A DNA stretch of 64,000 nucleotides from Pseudomonas sp. GM41(2012) (GTDB lineage Bacteria > Pseudomonadota > Gammaproteobacteria > Pseudomonadales > Pseudomonadaceae), in contig NZ_AKJN02000007.1 in assembly GCF_000282315.2 (NCBI RefSeq), forward strand, positions 372,001-436,000, given 5' to 3'. How positions within the stretch are numbered: position 1 is the first letter of the stretch; each line of letters opens with the position of its first letter. The position numbers and the translations under genes are program-made. Shown here piece after piece: positions 43,726 to 51,100 of the stretch. The notes under the pieces were generated by a model. That model saw only the letters and a program-made list of their open reading frames with translations. It was not told the origin of the DNA and did no database searches.

Positions 43726-44949
43726 ATGGAAATGCGCGCAGATCTGCTGATTGTCGGGGCCGGAATGGTCGGCAGCGCCCTGGCGCTGGCGTTGCAGGAC
43801 AGCGGGCTGGAAGTCCTGCTGCTGGACGGCAGCCCCATGAGCGTCAAACCCTTCGATGCTCAGGCTTCGTTCGAGCCGCGAGTCAGCGCTTTATCGACTG
43901 CCAGCCAGCGGATTCTTGATCGTCTGGGCGTCTGGGACGGTATCGCCAAGCGGCGCAGCAGCCCCTACACCGACATGCAGGTTTGGGACGGCAGCGGCAC
44001 CGGGCAAATCCATTTTTCGGCGGCCAGTGTGCATGCCGACGTGCTGGGGCATATCGTCGAGAACCGCGTGGTTCAGGACGCCTTGCTCGACCGCTTGCAC
44101 GACTGCGATCTCGGCATGTTGGCCAACGCGCGCCTGGAGCAAATGCGTCGTTCCGGCGATGACTGGCTGCTGACCCTGGCCGATGGCCGCACCTTGCGCG
44201 CACCTTTGGTGATCGCAGCGGATGGCGCCAATTCCGCCGTTCGGCGTCTGACCGGCATGGCGACGCGCGAGTGGGACTACCTGCACCACGCGATTGTCAC
44301 CAGCGTGCGCAGCGCCAAACCTCATCAACTGACTGCGTGGCAGCGCTTCACCGACAACGGTCCGCTGGCGTTTTTGCCGCTGGAGCGTGACGGTCAGCAG
44401 GATTGGTGTTCAATCGTCTGGTCGACCACCCCGAGCGAAGCCGAACACCTGATGGCGCTGGATGACGAGGGTTTCTGCAAAGAGCTGGAACGGGCCTTCG
44501 AAGGCCGACTCGGCAAGGTGCTCAGCGCCGACCCGCGTCTGTGCGTACCGCTGCGCCAGCGTCATGCCAAGCGTTATGTGGCTGAAGGTTTGGCGTTGAT
44601 CGGTGATGCGGCGCACACCATTCACCCCTTGGCCGGGCAGGGCGTGAACCTTGGTTTTCTCGATGCCGCCGTGCTGGCCGAAGTGCTGTTGCAAGCGGCC
44701 ACGCGTGGCGAACGTCTGGCGGATGTGAAAGTGCTCAGCCGTTACGAACGTCGGCGCATGCCCCACAACCTGGCGTTGATGGCGGCGATGGAAGGCTTCG
44801 AGCGCCTGTTCCAGGCTGATCCGTTGCCGATTCGCTGGTTGCGCAATGCCGGGTTGAAGATGGTCGACCAGATGCCCGAAGCCAAGGCGCTGTTCGTGCG
44901 TGAAGCGCTGGGGTTGACCGGGGATCTGCCGGCACTCGCCAAGGCCTGA
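43726..44949 (+). CDS. ubiI: UbiI/VisC-type 2-octaprenylphenol hydroxylase
   Basis: 407-residue FAD monooxygenase. LIVGAGMVGSALALALQDSG at the start, EPRVSALSTASQRILDRLGVWD as the UbiH/COQ6 signature and LIGDAAHTIHPLAGQGVNLGFLDA in the FAD domain. It adds a ring hydroxyl in ubiquinone synthesis; whether at C5 (UbiI) or C6 (UbiF) cannot be settled by motif alone, though position next to ubiH favours UbiI/VisC. Confidence 0.9.
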   Translation: MEMRADLLIVGAGMVGSALALALQDSGLEVLLLDGSPMSVKPFDAQASFEPRVSALSTASQRILDRLGVWDGIAKRRSSPYTDMQVWDGSGTGQIHFSAASVHADVLGHIVENRVVQDALLDRLHDCDLGMLANARLEQMRRSGDDWLLTLADGRTLRAPLVIAADGANSAVRRLTGMATREWDYLHHAIVTSVRSAKPHQLTAWQRFTDNGPLAFLPLERDGQQDWCSIVWSTTPSEAEHLMALDDEGFCKELERAFEGRLGKVLSADPRLCVPLRQRHAKRYVAEGLALIGDAAHTIHPLAGQGVNLGFLDAAVLAEVLLQAATRGERLADVKVLSRYERRRMPHNLALMAAMEGFERLFQADPLPIRWLRNAGLKMVDQMPEAKALFVREALGLTGDLPALAKA

Positions 44950-44963
44950 AGTGGGCATGGCCC

Positions 44964-45098
44964 TGTGGCGAGGGGGCTTGTCGGATCGCCGCACCGCCCC
45001 GTTCGAGCGCGAAGCGGTCGCAAATCGGAATGCAGGGTTTGTCTGAAGATATGCCGGGGCTGCTTCGCAACCCAACGGGGGCAAGCCCCCTCGCCACA
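44964..45098. repeat. REPIN, GTGGCGAGGGGGCTTG family, left arm altered
   Basis: The right arm CCAACGGGGGCAAGCCCCCT... is intact; the left arm turns after GGGGGCTTG into TCGGATCGCCGCACCG, a segment also found at 16709. Confidence 0.85.
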
Positions 45099-45144
45099 TT
45101 GTTCATGCTTCTGTGCAACATCTGGTAACTCCTCCGCGAACTGT

Positions 45145-45199
45145 TCGATTGAGAAGCTAAATGTGAGTCCATATCATTTGGCTTCAATTTTTCAATCGA
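45145..45199 (+). promoter_or_regulatory. Leader hairpin before the ferric-binding-protein gene
   Basis: Arms TCGATTGAGAAGCTAAATG (45145-45163) and CATTTGGCTTC...TTCAATCGA (45175-45199) are complementary apart from a 6-nt bulge and one mismatch. The 3' arm ends against the weak ribosome site (GAGAG) of the next gene, so translational control is possible. Confidence 0.5.
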
Positions 45200-45211
45200 G
45201 AGATCGCTCCC

Positions 45212-46216
45212 ATGTTGGTACCGAAGCGTCTACTGACCGCGTTCGCCCTGACCCTGATTGGCAGCACCGCTGCCCAGGCCGCTGACGAGGTGGTGGTTTA
45301 CTCCTCGCGTATCGACGAGCTGATCAAGCCGGTCTTCGATGCCTACACCGCGAAAACCGGCGTGCAGGTGAAGTTCATCACCGACAAGGAAGCGCCGCTG
45401 ATGCAGCGGATCAAGGCCGAGGGCGAGAACGCCACCGCGGACCTGCTGCTGACCGTCGATGCCGGCAACCTCTGGCAGGCCGAGCAAATGGGCATCCTGC
45501 AACCGTTCACCTCCAAGGTGATCGACGCCAACATCCCGCTGCAATACCGCTCATCCGCCCATGCCTGGACGGGCCTGAGCCTGCGGGCGAGGACCATCGC
45601 TTACTCCACCGATCGGGTGAAACCCGGTGAGTTGACCACCTACGAAGGTCTGGCCGACAAGAACTGGGAAGGCCGCCTGTGCCTGCGCACAGCGAAGAAG
45701 GTCTACAACCAGTCCCTGACCGCCACCATGATCGAAGTCCATGGCGCCGAAAAAACCGAGAAGATTCTCAAGGGCTGGGTGAGTAACCTGTCCACCGATG
45801 TGTTCTCGGATGACATCGCGGTGCTGGAGGCCATCAACGCGGGTCAATGCGACGTCGGCATCGTCAACACGTACTACTACGGTCGCCTGCACAAGCAGAA
45901 GCCTGATCTGGCGGTGAAGCTGTTCTGGCCGAACCAGGGTGATCGTGGCGTGCATGTGAACCTGTCGGGCATCGGCCTGACCAAACATGCTCCGCATCCG
46001 GAAGCGGCCAAGGCCTTGGTGGAATGGATGACCACACCGCAAGCACAGAAGATCTTTGCTGACGTGAACCAGGAATTCCCGGCCAACCCTGCGGTTCAGC
46101 CTTCTGCAGAAGTGGCGAGCTGGGGCAAGTTTGTGGCTGATACCTTGCCTGTGGAAATTGCGGGCAAGCGTCAGGCTGAAGCGATTCGCATGATGGATCG
46201 GGCTGGCTGGAACTGA
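45212..46216 (+). CDS. Ferric iron ABC transporter, periplasmic binding protein
   Basis: 334 residues of the FbpA/HitA/AfuA family. Signal peptide cut after AQA (residue 23), mature start ADEVVVYSSRIDELIKPV. The iron-binding di-tyrosine is visible in NTYYYGRLH, and SDDIAVLEAINAGQCDVG is the usual preceding segment. It is separated from its permease by a 213-bp gap with a large palindromic REPIN; no ATPase gene follows in the window. Confidence 0.93.
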   Translation: MLVPKRLLTAFALTLIGSTAAQAADEVVVYSSRIDELIKPVFDAYTAKTGVQVKFITDKEAPLMQRIKAEGENATADLLLTVDAGNLWQAEQMGILQPFTSKVIDANIPLQYRSSAHAWTGLSLRARTIAYSTDRVKPGELTTYEGLADKNWEGRLCLRTAKKVYNQSLTATMIEVHGAEKTEKILKGWVSNLSTDVFSDDIAVLEAINAGQCDVGIVNTYYYGRLHKQKPDLAVKLFWPNQGDRGVHVNLSGIGLTKHAPHPEAAKALVEWMTTPQAQKIFADVNQEFPANPAVQPSAEVASWGKFVADTLPVEIAGKRQAEAIRMMDRAGWN

Positions 46217-46243
46217 CTCCACTGTTATTGTGGCGAGCGGCTA

Positions 46244-46380
46244 CCTGTGGCGAGGGGGTTTACCCCCGTTCGGCTGCGAAGCAGTCGTAAAATCTCCAGA
46301 CGCGTTTTGTCTGGAGAAATGAGATCGCTGGTTTTAGGGCTGCTTCGCAGCCGAACGGGGGTAAACCCCCTCGCCACAGG
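46244..46380. repeat. REPIN with perfect 41-bp arms and nested hairpin
   Basis: Arms 46244-46284 and 46340-46380 (CCTGTGGCGAGGGGGTTTAC...) are exact complements, 41 of 41. The spacer holds another hairpin TCTCCAGAC / GTCTGGAGA (46293-46317). Confidence 0.95.
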
Positions 46381-46429
46381 TGGAGTGCCCGCAGCGCTGT
46401 GTCGCTCCCATATTTTCTAGAGAATCTCC

Positions 46430-48046
46430 TTGGCCCACCCCGCCCAACGCCGCTGGTATCCCCTGGTCTTCGCCATCGCTGCGCTGGTCCTGCTGCCACT
46501 TAGCGTTTTGCTATTGTCATGGCAAACCATCGATCATCAAATCTGGTCCCACCTCTGGGATACCCAGATGCCGCGCCTGCTGGGCAATACCCTGACCCTG
46601 GTACTCGGCGTCGGTATCGGCGTGACACTTTTGGGCGTGAGCCTGGCCTGGCTCACTAGTCTCTGCGAATTCCCTGGTCGGCGTTGGCTGGACTGGGCGC
46701 TGATGCTGCCTTTCGCCATTCCCGCCTATGTGCTGGCATTCGTCTTTGTCGGCCTGTTGGATTTTGCCGGCCCCGTGCAAACCCTGTTGCGCGAATGGTT
46801 CGGCTCGGGCTTGAGGTTGCCGCGCGTGCGCTCCACCGGCGGCGTGATTCTGGTCCTGGTGCTGGTCTTCTATCCCTACGTTTACCTGTTGGCGCGAACC
46901 GCGTTCCTGGCTCAGGGCAAAGGCTTGATGGAAGCGGCACGAGTCTTGGGGCAATCTCCGTGGCAAGCGTTCTGGCGAGTCGCGTTGCCCATGGCGCGCC
47001 CGGCCATCGGCGCTGGCGTGGCGCTGGCGTTGATGGAAACCCTGGCGGATTTCGGTGCGGTGTCGGTGTTCAACTTCGACACGTTCACGACCGCCATCTA
47101 CAAAACCTGGTACGGATTTTTCAGCCTCTCCACCGCCGCGCAACTGGCCAGCCTGTTGCTGCTGGTGGTGATGGTCGTGCTGTACGGCGAGCGCCGTGCT
47201 CGCGGGGCCAACCGGGCGAGCAACGAACGACCACGGGTCAAGGCGCTGTATCACCTGCGCGGTTTCAAGGCGCTGGCGGCCATGAGTTGGTGCGGTCTGG
47301 TGTTCGCCTGCGCTTTCGTCATTCCAGTGCTTCAACTGGTGGTGTGGTTCTGGCAGCGCGGGCGCTTCGATCTGGATGAGCGTTACGCGGGGCTGATCGT
47401 CCATACGTTGTACCTGGGCGGCATGGCGGCGCTGATCACCGTCAGTGTTGCTTTAGTGCTGGCGTTTGCCCGGCGCCAGGCCCCGAACCGAGCGATCCGC
47501 ACCGGCATCAGCCTCGCCAATCTCGGCTACGCCTTGCCAGGCTCGGTGCTGGCGGTGTCGATCATGCTGGCGTTCAGTTACCTGGACCGTGAACTGGTGA
47601 TCCCGTTGTCAGGTTGGCTGGGGGGTGTCGGCAAACCATTGCTGCTGGGCAGCCTGTCGGCGTTGTTGCTGGCCTATCTGGTGCGTTTTATCGCGGTGGC
47701 TTATGGGCCGCTGGAAAGCAGTCTGGCGCGAATACGGCCATCTTTGCCCGAAGCGGCACGTAGCCTTGGCGTCAGTGGGCCACGACTGTTTTTCAAAGTG
47801 TATCTGCCGTTATTGCTGCCAGGAACGTTGAGCGCCGCGTTGCTGGTGTTCGTCGATGTGCTCAAGGAAATGCCCGCGACCCTTCTGATGCGCCCGTTTG
47901 GCTGGGACACGCTGGCGGTGCGGATCTTCGAAATGACCAGCGAAGGCGAGTGGGCGAGGGCCTCGTTGCCGGCACTGACCCTGGTTTTGGTCGGGCTGTT
48001 ACCGGTCATCGGATTGATTCGACGTTCGGCGCATCGAAACGCCTAG
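46430..48046 (+). CDS. Ferric iron ABC transporter permease
   Basis: 538-residue fused permease (FbpB/HitB type) with about twelve helices and two EAA loops, EAARVLGQSPWQAFWRVALP and EAARSLGVSGPRLFFKVYLP, one per half. The only sensible start is TTG 46430 (MAHPAQRRWYPL); no ATG or GTG occurs before the first helix, and the upstream AGAGAA is a weak ribosome site. Belongs with the binding protein upstream; the third component, the ATPase, must be elsewhere. Confidence 0.9.
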   Translation: MAHPAQRRWYPLVFAIAALVLLPLSVLLLSWQTIDHQIWSHLWDTQMPRLLGNTLTLVLGVGIGVTLLGVSLAWLTSLCEFPGRRWLDWALMLPFAIPAYVLAFVFVGLLDFAGPVQTLLREWFGSGLRLPRVRSTGGVILVLVLVFYPYVYLLARTAFLAQGKGLMEAARVLGQSPWQAFWRVALPMARPAIGAGVALALMETLADFGAVSVFNFDTFTTAIYKTWYGFFSLSTAAQLASLLLLVVMVVLYGERRARGANRASNERPRVKALYHLRGFKALAAMSWCGLVFACAFVIPVLQLVVWFWQRGRFDLDERYAGLIVHTLYLGGMAALITVSVALVLAFARRQAPNRAIRTGISLANLGYALPGSVLAVSIMLAFSYLDRELVIPLSGWLGGVGKPLLLGSLSALLLAYLVRFIAVAYGPLESSLARIRPSLPEAARSLGVSGPRLFFKVYLPLLLPGTLSAALLVFVDVLKEMPATLLMRPFGWDTLAVRIFEMTSEGEWARASLPALTLVLVGLLPVIGLIRRSAHRNA

Positions 48047-48126
48047 GTGCCAGTCCTACACCTTGAGGCTACAATGCGCGGCATTCGGTGCGGTCCGTCC
48101 TACGGATCAGGTAGCTGAAATCGGCT

Positions 48127-48151
48127 GAAAGCCTTCTATTTCAAGGCTTTC
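48127..48151 (+). other. Hairpin in the gcvT leader
   Basis: GAAAGCCTT and AAGGCTTTC pair perfectly around CTATTTC, 52 bp before the gcvT start. TACAAT at 48070-48075 could be a -10. No glycine-riboswitch consensus is seen. Confidence 0.4.
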
Positions 48152-48202
48152 ACCCCGCACAGCACCGGCCCGCACCTTCGCCACGCCCGGAAGGAGAAAC
48201 CC

Positions 48203-49285
48203 ATGGGACTGCGCACGCCTCTGTATGACCTTCATCTCGCCCTCGGCGCGAAGATGGTCGATTTTGGCGGTTGGGATATGCCTTTGCATTACGGCTCGCA
48301 GGTCGAGGAGCACCATCAGGTGCGCCGCGATTGCGGGGTTTTCGATGTATCCCACATGACCGTGATCGATGTCAGCGGCCCTCAGGCCAAGACCTGGCTC
48401 CAGCATTTGCTGGCCAATGACGTCGAACGTCTGCACAGCCCTGGCCGTGCCTTGTACAGCACCATGCTCAACGAGCGCGGCGGCATCGTCGACGACATGA
48501 TCGTCTACCGTCTCGAGGAAGGTTATCGGCTGGTGGTCAACGCCTCCACCCGCAATCAGGACCTCGCCTGGATGCAGGCTCACCTCGATGGTTTCAAGGT
48601 GCAGCTCAACGAGCGCTCCGAGTTGGCGATGCTGGCCATTCAAGGTCCTCAGGCCCGGCACAAAATCTCCGAACTGGTGACCCAGTCCCGCGGCAACCTG
48701 ATTCAGATGCTCAAGCCCTTCGAAGGCCAGGCCGATGGTGACTGGTTTATCGCACGCACGGGTTACACCGGCGAAGATGGTCTGGAAATCGTTCTGCCAG
48801 CCAATCAGGCGCCAGGATTCTTCAACGATCTGGTGGGCGCGGGCATCTCGCCGATCGGCCTCGGGGCGCGCGATACGCTGCGGGTTGAAGCCGGTATGAA
48901 CCTCTACGGTCAGGACATTCATCAAGACGTTTCACCGCTGGCCTCCAACATGGCCTGGAGCATTGCCTGGGAACCGGCCACTCGCCAGTTCATCGGTCGC
49001 AGTGCTCTTGAAGCCGAGCGGGCGGGTGGCGTGCAGCACAAACTGGTCGGTCTGGTCCTTGAGGAGCGTGGAGTTTTGCGTGCTCATCAAGTGGTCCGCA
49101 TCGCCAATGTTGGCGAAGGGGAGATCACCAGTGGTAGTTTCTCTCCTACGCTTAGCAAGTCGATTGCACTGGCGCGCGTGCCGATGGCGACAGCCGACCG
49201 CGCAGAAGTGGAAATCCGTGGCAAGTGGTACCCGGTCCGAGTGGTCAAACCGACCTTCGTACGCCATGGCAAAACCTTGATCTAA
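48203..49285 (+). CDS. gcvT: Glycine cleavage system T protein (aminomethyltransferase)
   Basis: Transfers the methylene group from the aminomethyl-lipoyl arm of GcvH to tetrahydrofolate. 360 residues: LYDLHLALGAKMVDFGGWDMPLHYG at the start, MTVIDVSGPQAKTWLQHLLANDVE, and GYTGEDGLEIVLP. Ribosome site GGAAGGAG 7 nt before ATG. gcvH follows after 50 bp. Confidence 0.96.
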   Translation: MGLRTPLYDLHLALGAKMVDFGGWDMPLHYGSQVEEHHQVRRDCGVFDVSHMTVIDVSGPQAKTWLQHLLANDVERLHSPGRALYSTMLNERGGIVDDMIVYRLEEGYRLVVNASTRNQDLAWMQAHLDGFKVQLNERSELAMLAIQGPQARHKISELVTQSRGNLIQMLKPFEGQADGDWFIARTGYTGEDGLEIVLPANQAPGFFNDLVGAGISPIGLGARDTLRVEAGMNLYGQDIHQDVSPLASNMAWSIAWEPATRQFIGRSALEAERAGGVQHKLVGLVLEERGVLRAHQVVRIANVGEGEITSGSFSPTLSKSIALARVPMATADRAEVEIRGKWYPVRVVKPTFVRHGKTLI

Positions 49286-49335
49286 CCTTTTTTGGCGGGC
49301 AACGACCGCTGACAATTCTCTTGAGGACACAGAAC

Positions 49336-49719
49336 ATGAGCGATATTCCTGCCGACCTGCGTTTTGCCGAAAGTCACGAGTGGGCCCGTCTCGAAGCCGA
49401 TGGCAGCGTTACCGTGGGCATCAGCGATCACGCTCAGGAAGCCTTGGGCGACGTGGTGTTCGTTGAGCTGACCGAAGTCGGAACAGTCTTCGCTGCCGGT
49501 GATCAATCCGGTGTGGTGGAGTCGGTTAAAGCCGCTTCGGACATCTACTCCCCGGTTGCCGGTGAAGTGATTGCGATCAACGAAGAACTGAGCGCCAACC
49601 CTGAGCTGCTCAACTCCGACCCGTACGGTGCCTGGATCTTCAAGCTCAAGCCAAGCAACGCGGCTGACCTGGACACGCTGCTGGACGCCGCCGGTTACAA
49701 GGCTGCCATCGGCGAATAA
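49336..49719 (+). CDS. gcvH: Glycine cleavage system H protein
   Basis: 127-residue lipoyl carrier of the glycine cleavage complex. The lipoylated lysine is Lys65 in VESVKAASDIYSPVAGEV. ATG 49336 (MSDIPADLRFAESHEW) matches the family start; a longer in-frame start lies inside gcvT. Followed by a REPIN rather than directly by gcvP. Confidence 0.97.
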   Translation: MSDIPADLRFAESHEWARLEADGSVTVGISDHAQEALGDVVFVELTEVGTVFAAGDQSGVVESVKAASDIYSPVAGEVIAINEELSANPELLNSDPYGAWIFKLKPSNAADLDTLLDAAGYKAAIGE

Positions 49720-49728
49720 CGTTGCTCT

Positions 49729-49796
49729 TGTAGGAGCATGGCTTGCCCGCGATGGCGTCCTCGAAAACACCATCGCGGGCAAGCCGTGCTCCTGCA
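49729..49796. repeat. REPIN
   Basis: Arms TGTAGGAGCATGGCTTGCCC (from 49729) and its near complement (ends 49796), between the convergent gcvH and aminotransferase genes. Confidence 0.88.
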
Positions 49797-49805
49797 AGGA
49801 ACGAT

Positions 49806-50945
49806 TCAAGGCTTTAGAACAGCCTTCACCGCTGCCACCGAACGCTCAACATCCGCTTTGCTCATGGCGGTGAACATCGGCAGTGAAACGATCAGGCGAC
49901 CGACCCGCTCGGCGACCGGGAACATGCCCTCCTTGAACCCGCGTTCGCGGTAAAGACTCAGCAGGTGAATCGGCGGGTAGTGATAGCCGATACCAACCCC
50001 CAGTGCCTGCATCTGCTCCATGAAAGTAGCCCGTGCCGGTTGGCCATCCCTGCGCTCAGGCAGCACCAGCTGAAACAAATGCCAGTTGCTGTTCTCGAAA
50101 TCCGCCGGGGGCAGTTGAGCCCCATACAACGCTTCGAAATCCTCGCCAAAACAAGCGAAATAGTGCCTGGCCAGTTCACGGCGATGGGCTGTGATTGCTT
50201 CGATGTGAGCAAATTGACCAAGGCCGATGGCCGCCGCAACGTCGGTCATGTTGAACTTGCCGCCCAGCACATCGACATCCAGACCATCGAAGCCGCTACG
50301 GGTGACGCCCTGTAAACGGTACTTTTGCGCCAGTTGCACTTCCTCGTCATTGTTCAATACCAGGCAACCGCCCTCTGACGAGGTGACGTTTTTGTTTGCC
50401 TGGAAACTGAAGGACACGAAATCGCCGGTCGAGCCAATGCGCTGGCCGTTCCAGCTCGAACCCAAGGCTTGCGCGGCGTCTTCGACAATCCGCAATCCGT
50501 GTTTTTTGGCGATCGCATACAACCGGCTCATGTCCACCGGCAAACCGGCGAGGTACACAGGAATGATCGCTTTGGTGCGCGGGGTGATTGCCGCTTCCAG
50601 CTGATCCAGGTCGATGTTGCGGGTGATCGGGTCAATGTCGGCAAACACCGGCGTAGCGCCGACTTCCAGAATGACGTTGGCGGTGGCCACCCAGGAAATC
50701 GGCGTGGTGATCACTTCATCGCCCGGCCCGATACCGGCAATGCGTAAGGCGATCTCCATGGTGCAGGTGCCGGAATTGAAGGTGCGCACCGGGCGCCCAC
50801 CGAAATACTCCGAGAGTTGTTGTTCAAAGGCCTGAACCTTGGGGCCGCTGGTAATCCAGCCCGAGCGCAATACGTCACCCACAGCGGCAATCGTGTCTTC
50901 GTCGATGGTGGGTTTGGAGAATGGCAGGAAAGGCAGTTGGCTCAT
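49806..50945 (-). CDS. DegT/DnrJ/EryC1/StrS family aminotransferase
   Basis: 379-residue PLP enzyme of the sugar aminotransferase group, similar in pattern to ArnB: LPFSKPTIDEDTIAAVGDVLRSGWITSGPK, GDEVITTPISWVATANVI, VEDAAQALGS, and the PLP-lysine Lys185 in FSFQANKNVTSSEGG. ATG 50945 is preferred over a start 9 codons upstream. It stands alone between gcvH and gcvP, on the opposite strand, without sugar-nucleotide or transferase genes beside it. Substrate unknown. Confidence 0.9.
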   Translation of the reverse strand: MSQLPFLPFSKPTIDEDTIAAVGDVLRSGWITSGPKVQAFEQQLSEYFGGRPVRTFNSGTCTMEIALRIAGIGPGDEVITTPISWVATANVILEVGATPVFADIDPITRNIDLDQLEAAITPRTKAIIPVYLAGLPVDMSRLYAIAKKHGLRIVEDAAQALGSSWNGQRIGSTGDFVSFSFQANKNVTSSEGGCLVLNNDEEVQLAQKYRLQGVTRSGFDGLDVDVLGGKFNMTDVAAAIGLGQFAHIEAITAHRRELARHYFACFGEDFEALYGAQLPPADFENSNWHLFQLVLPERRDGQPARATFMEQMQALGVGIGYHYPPIHLLSLYRERGFKEGMFPVAERVGRLIVSLPMFTAMSKADVERSVAAVKAVLKP

Positions 50946-51100
50946 AAATACAGTCACCTGATCAGCGGACAATTGGGCAGATGCCGAGCATGATGATCCG
51001 CAATGATCGTTGGCGCCAATCCATCCGCTCGGGTATCGACTGCTATGCTGGTTTGACCGTGTTGCATCGACGTTGAGCGCCAGTCAAGAGAGAGCCCGTC

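Noticed and set aside
48047..48202. Glycine riboswitch before gcvT
   Set aside because: Only a simple hairpin is seen; the conserved GGA...ACCGA...CUGAAACUCUC-type glycine aptamer parts are absent.
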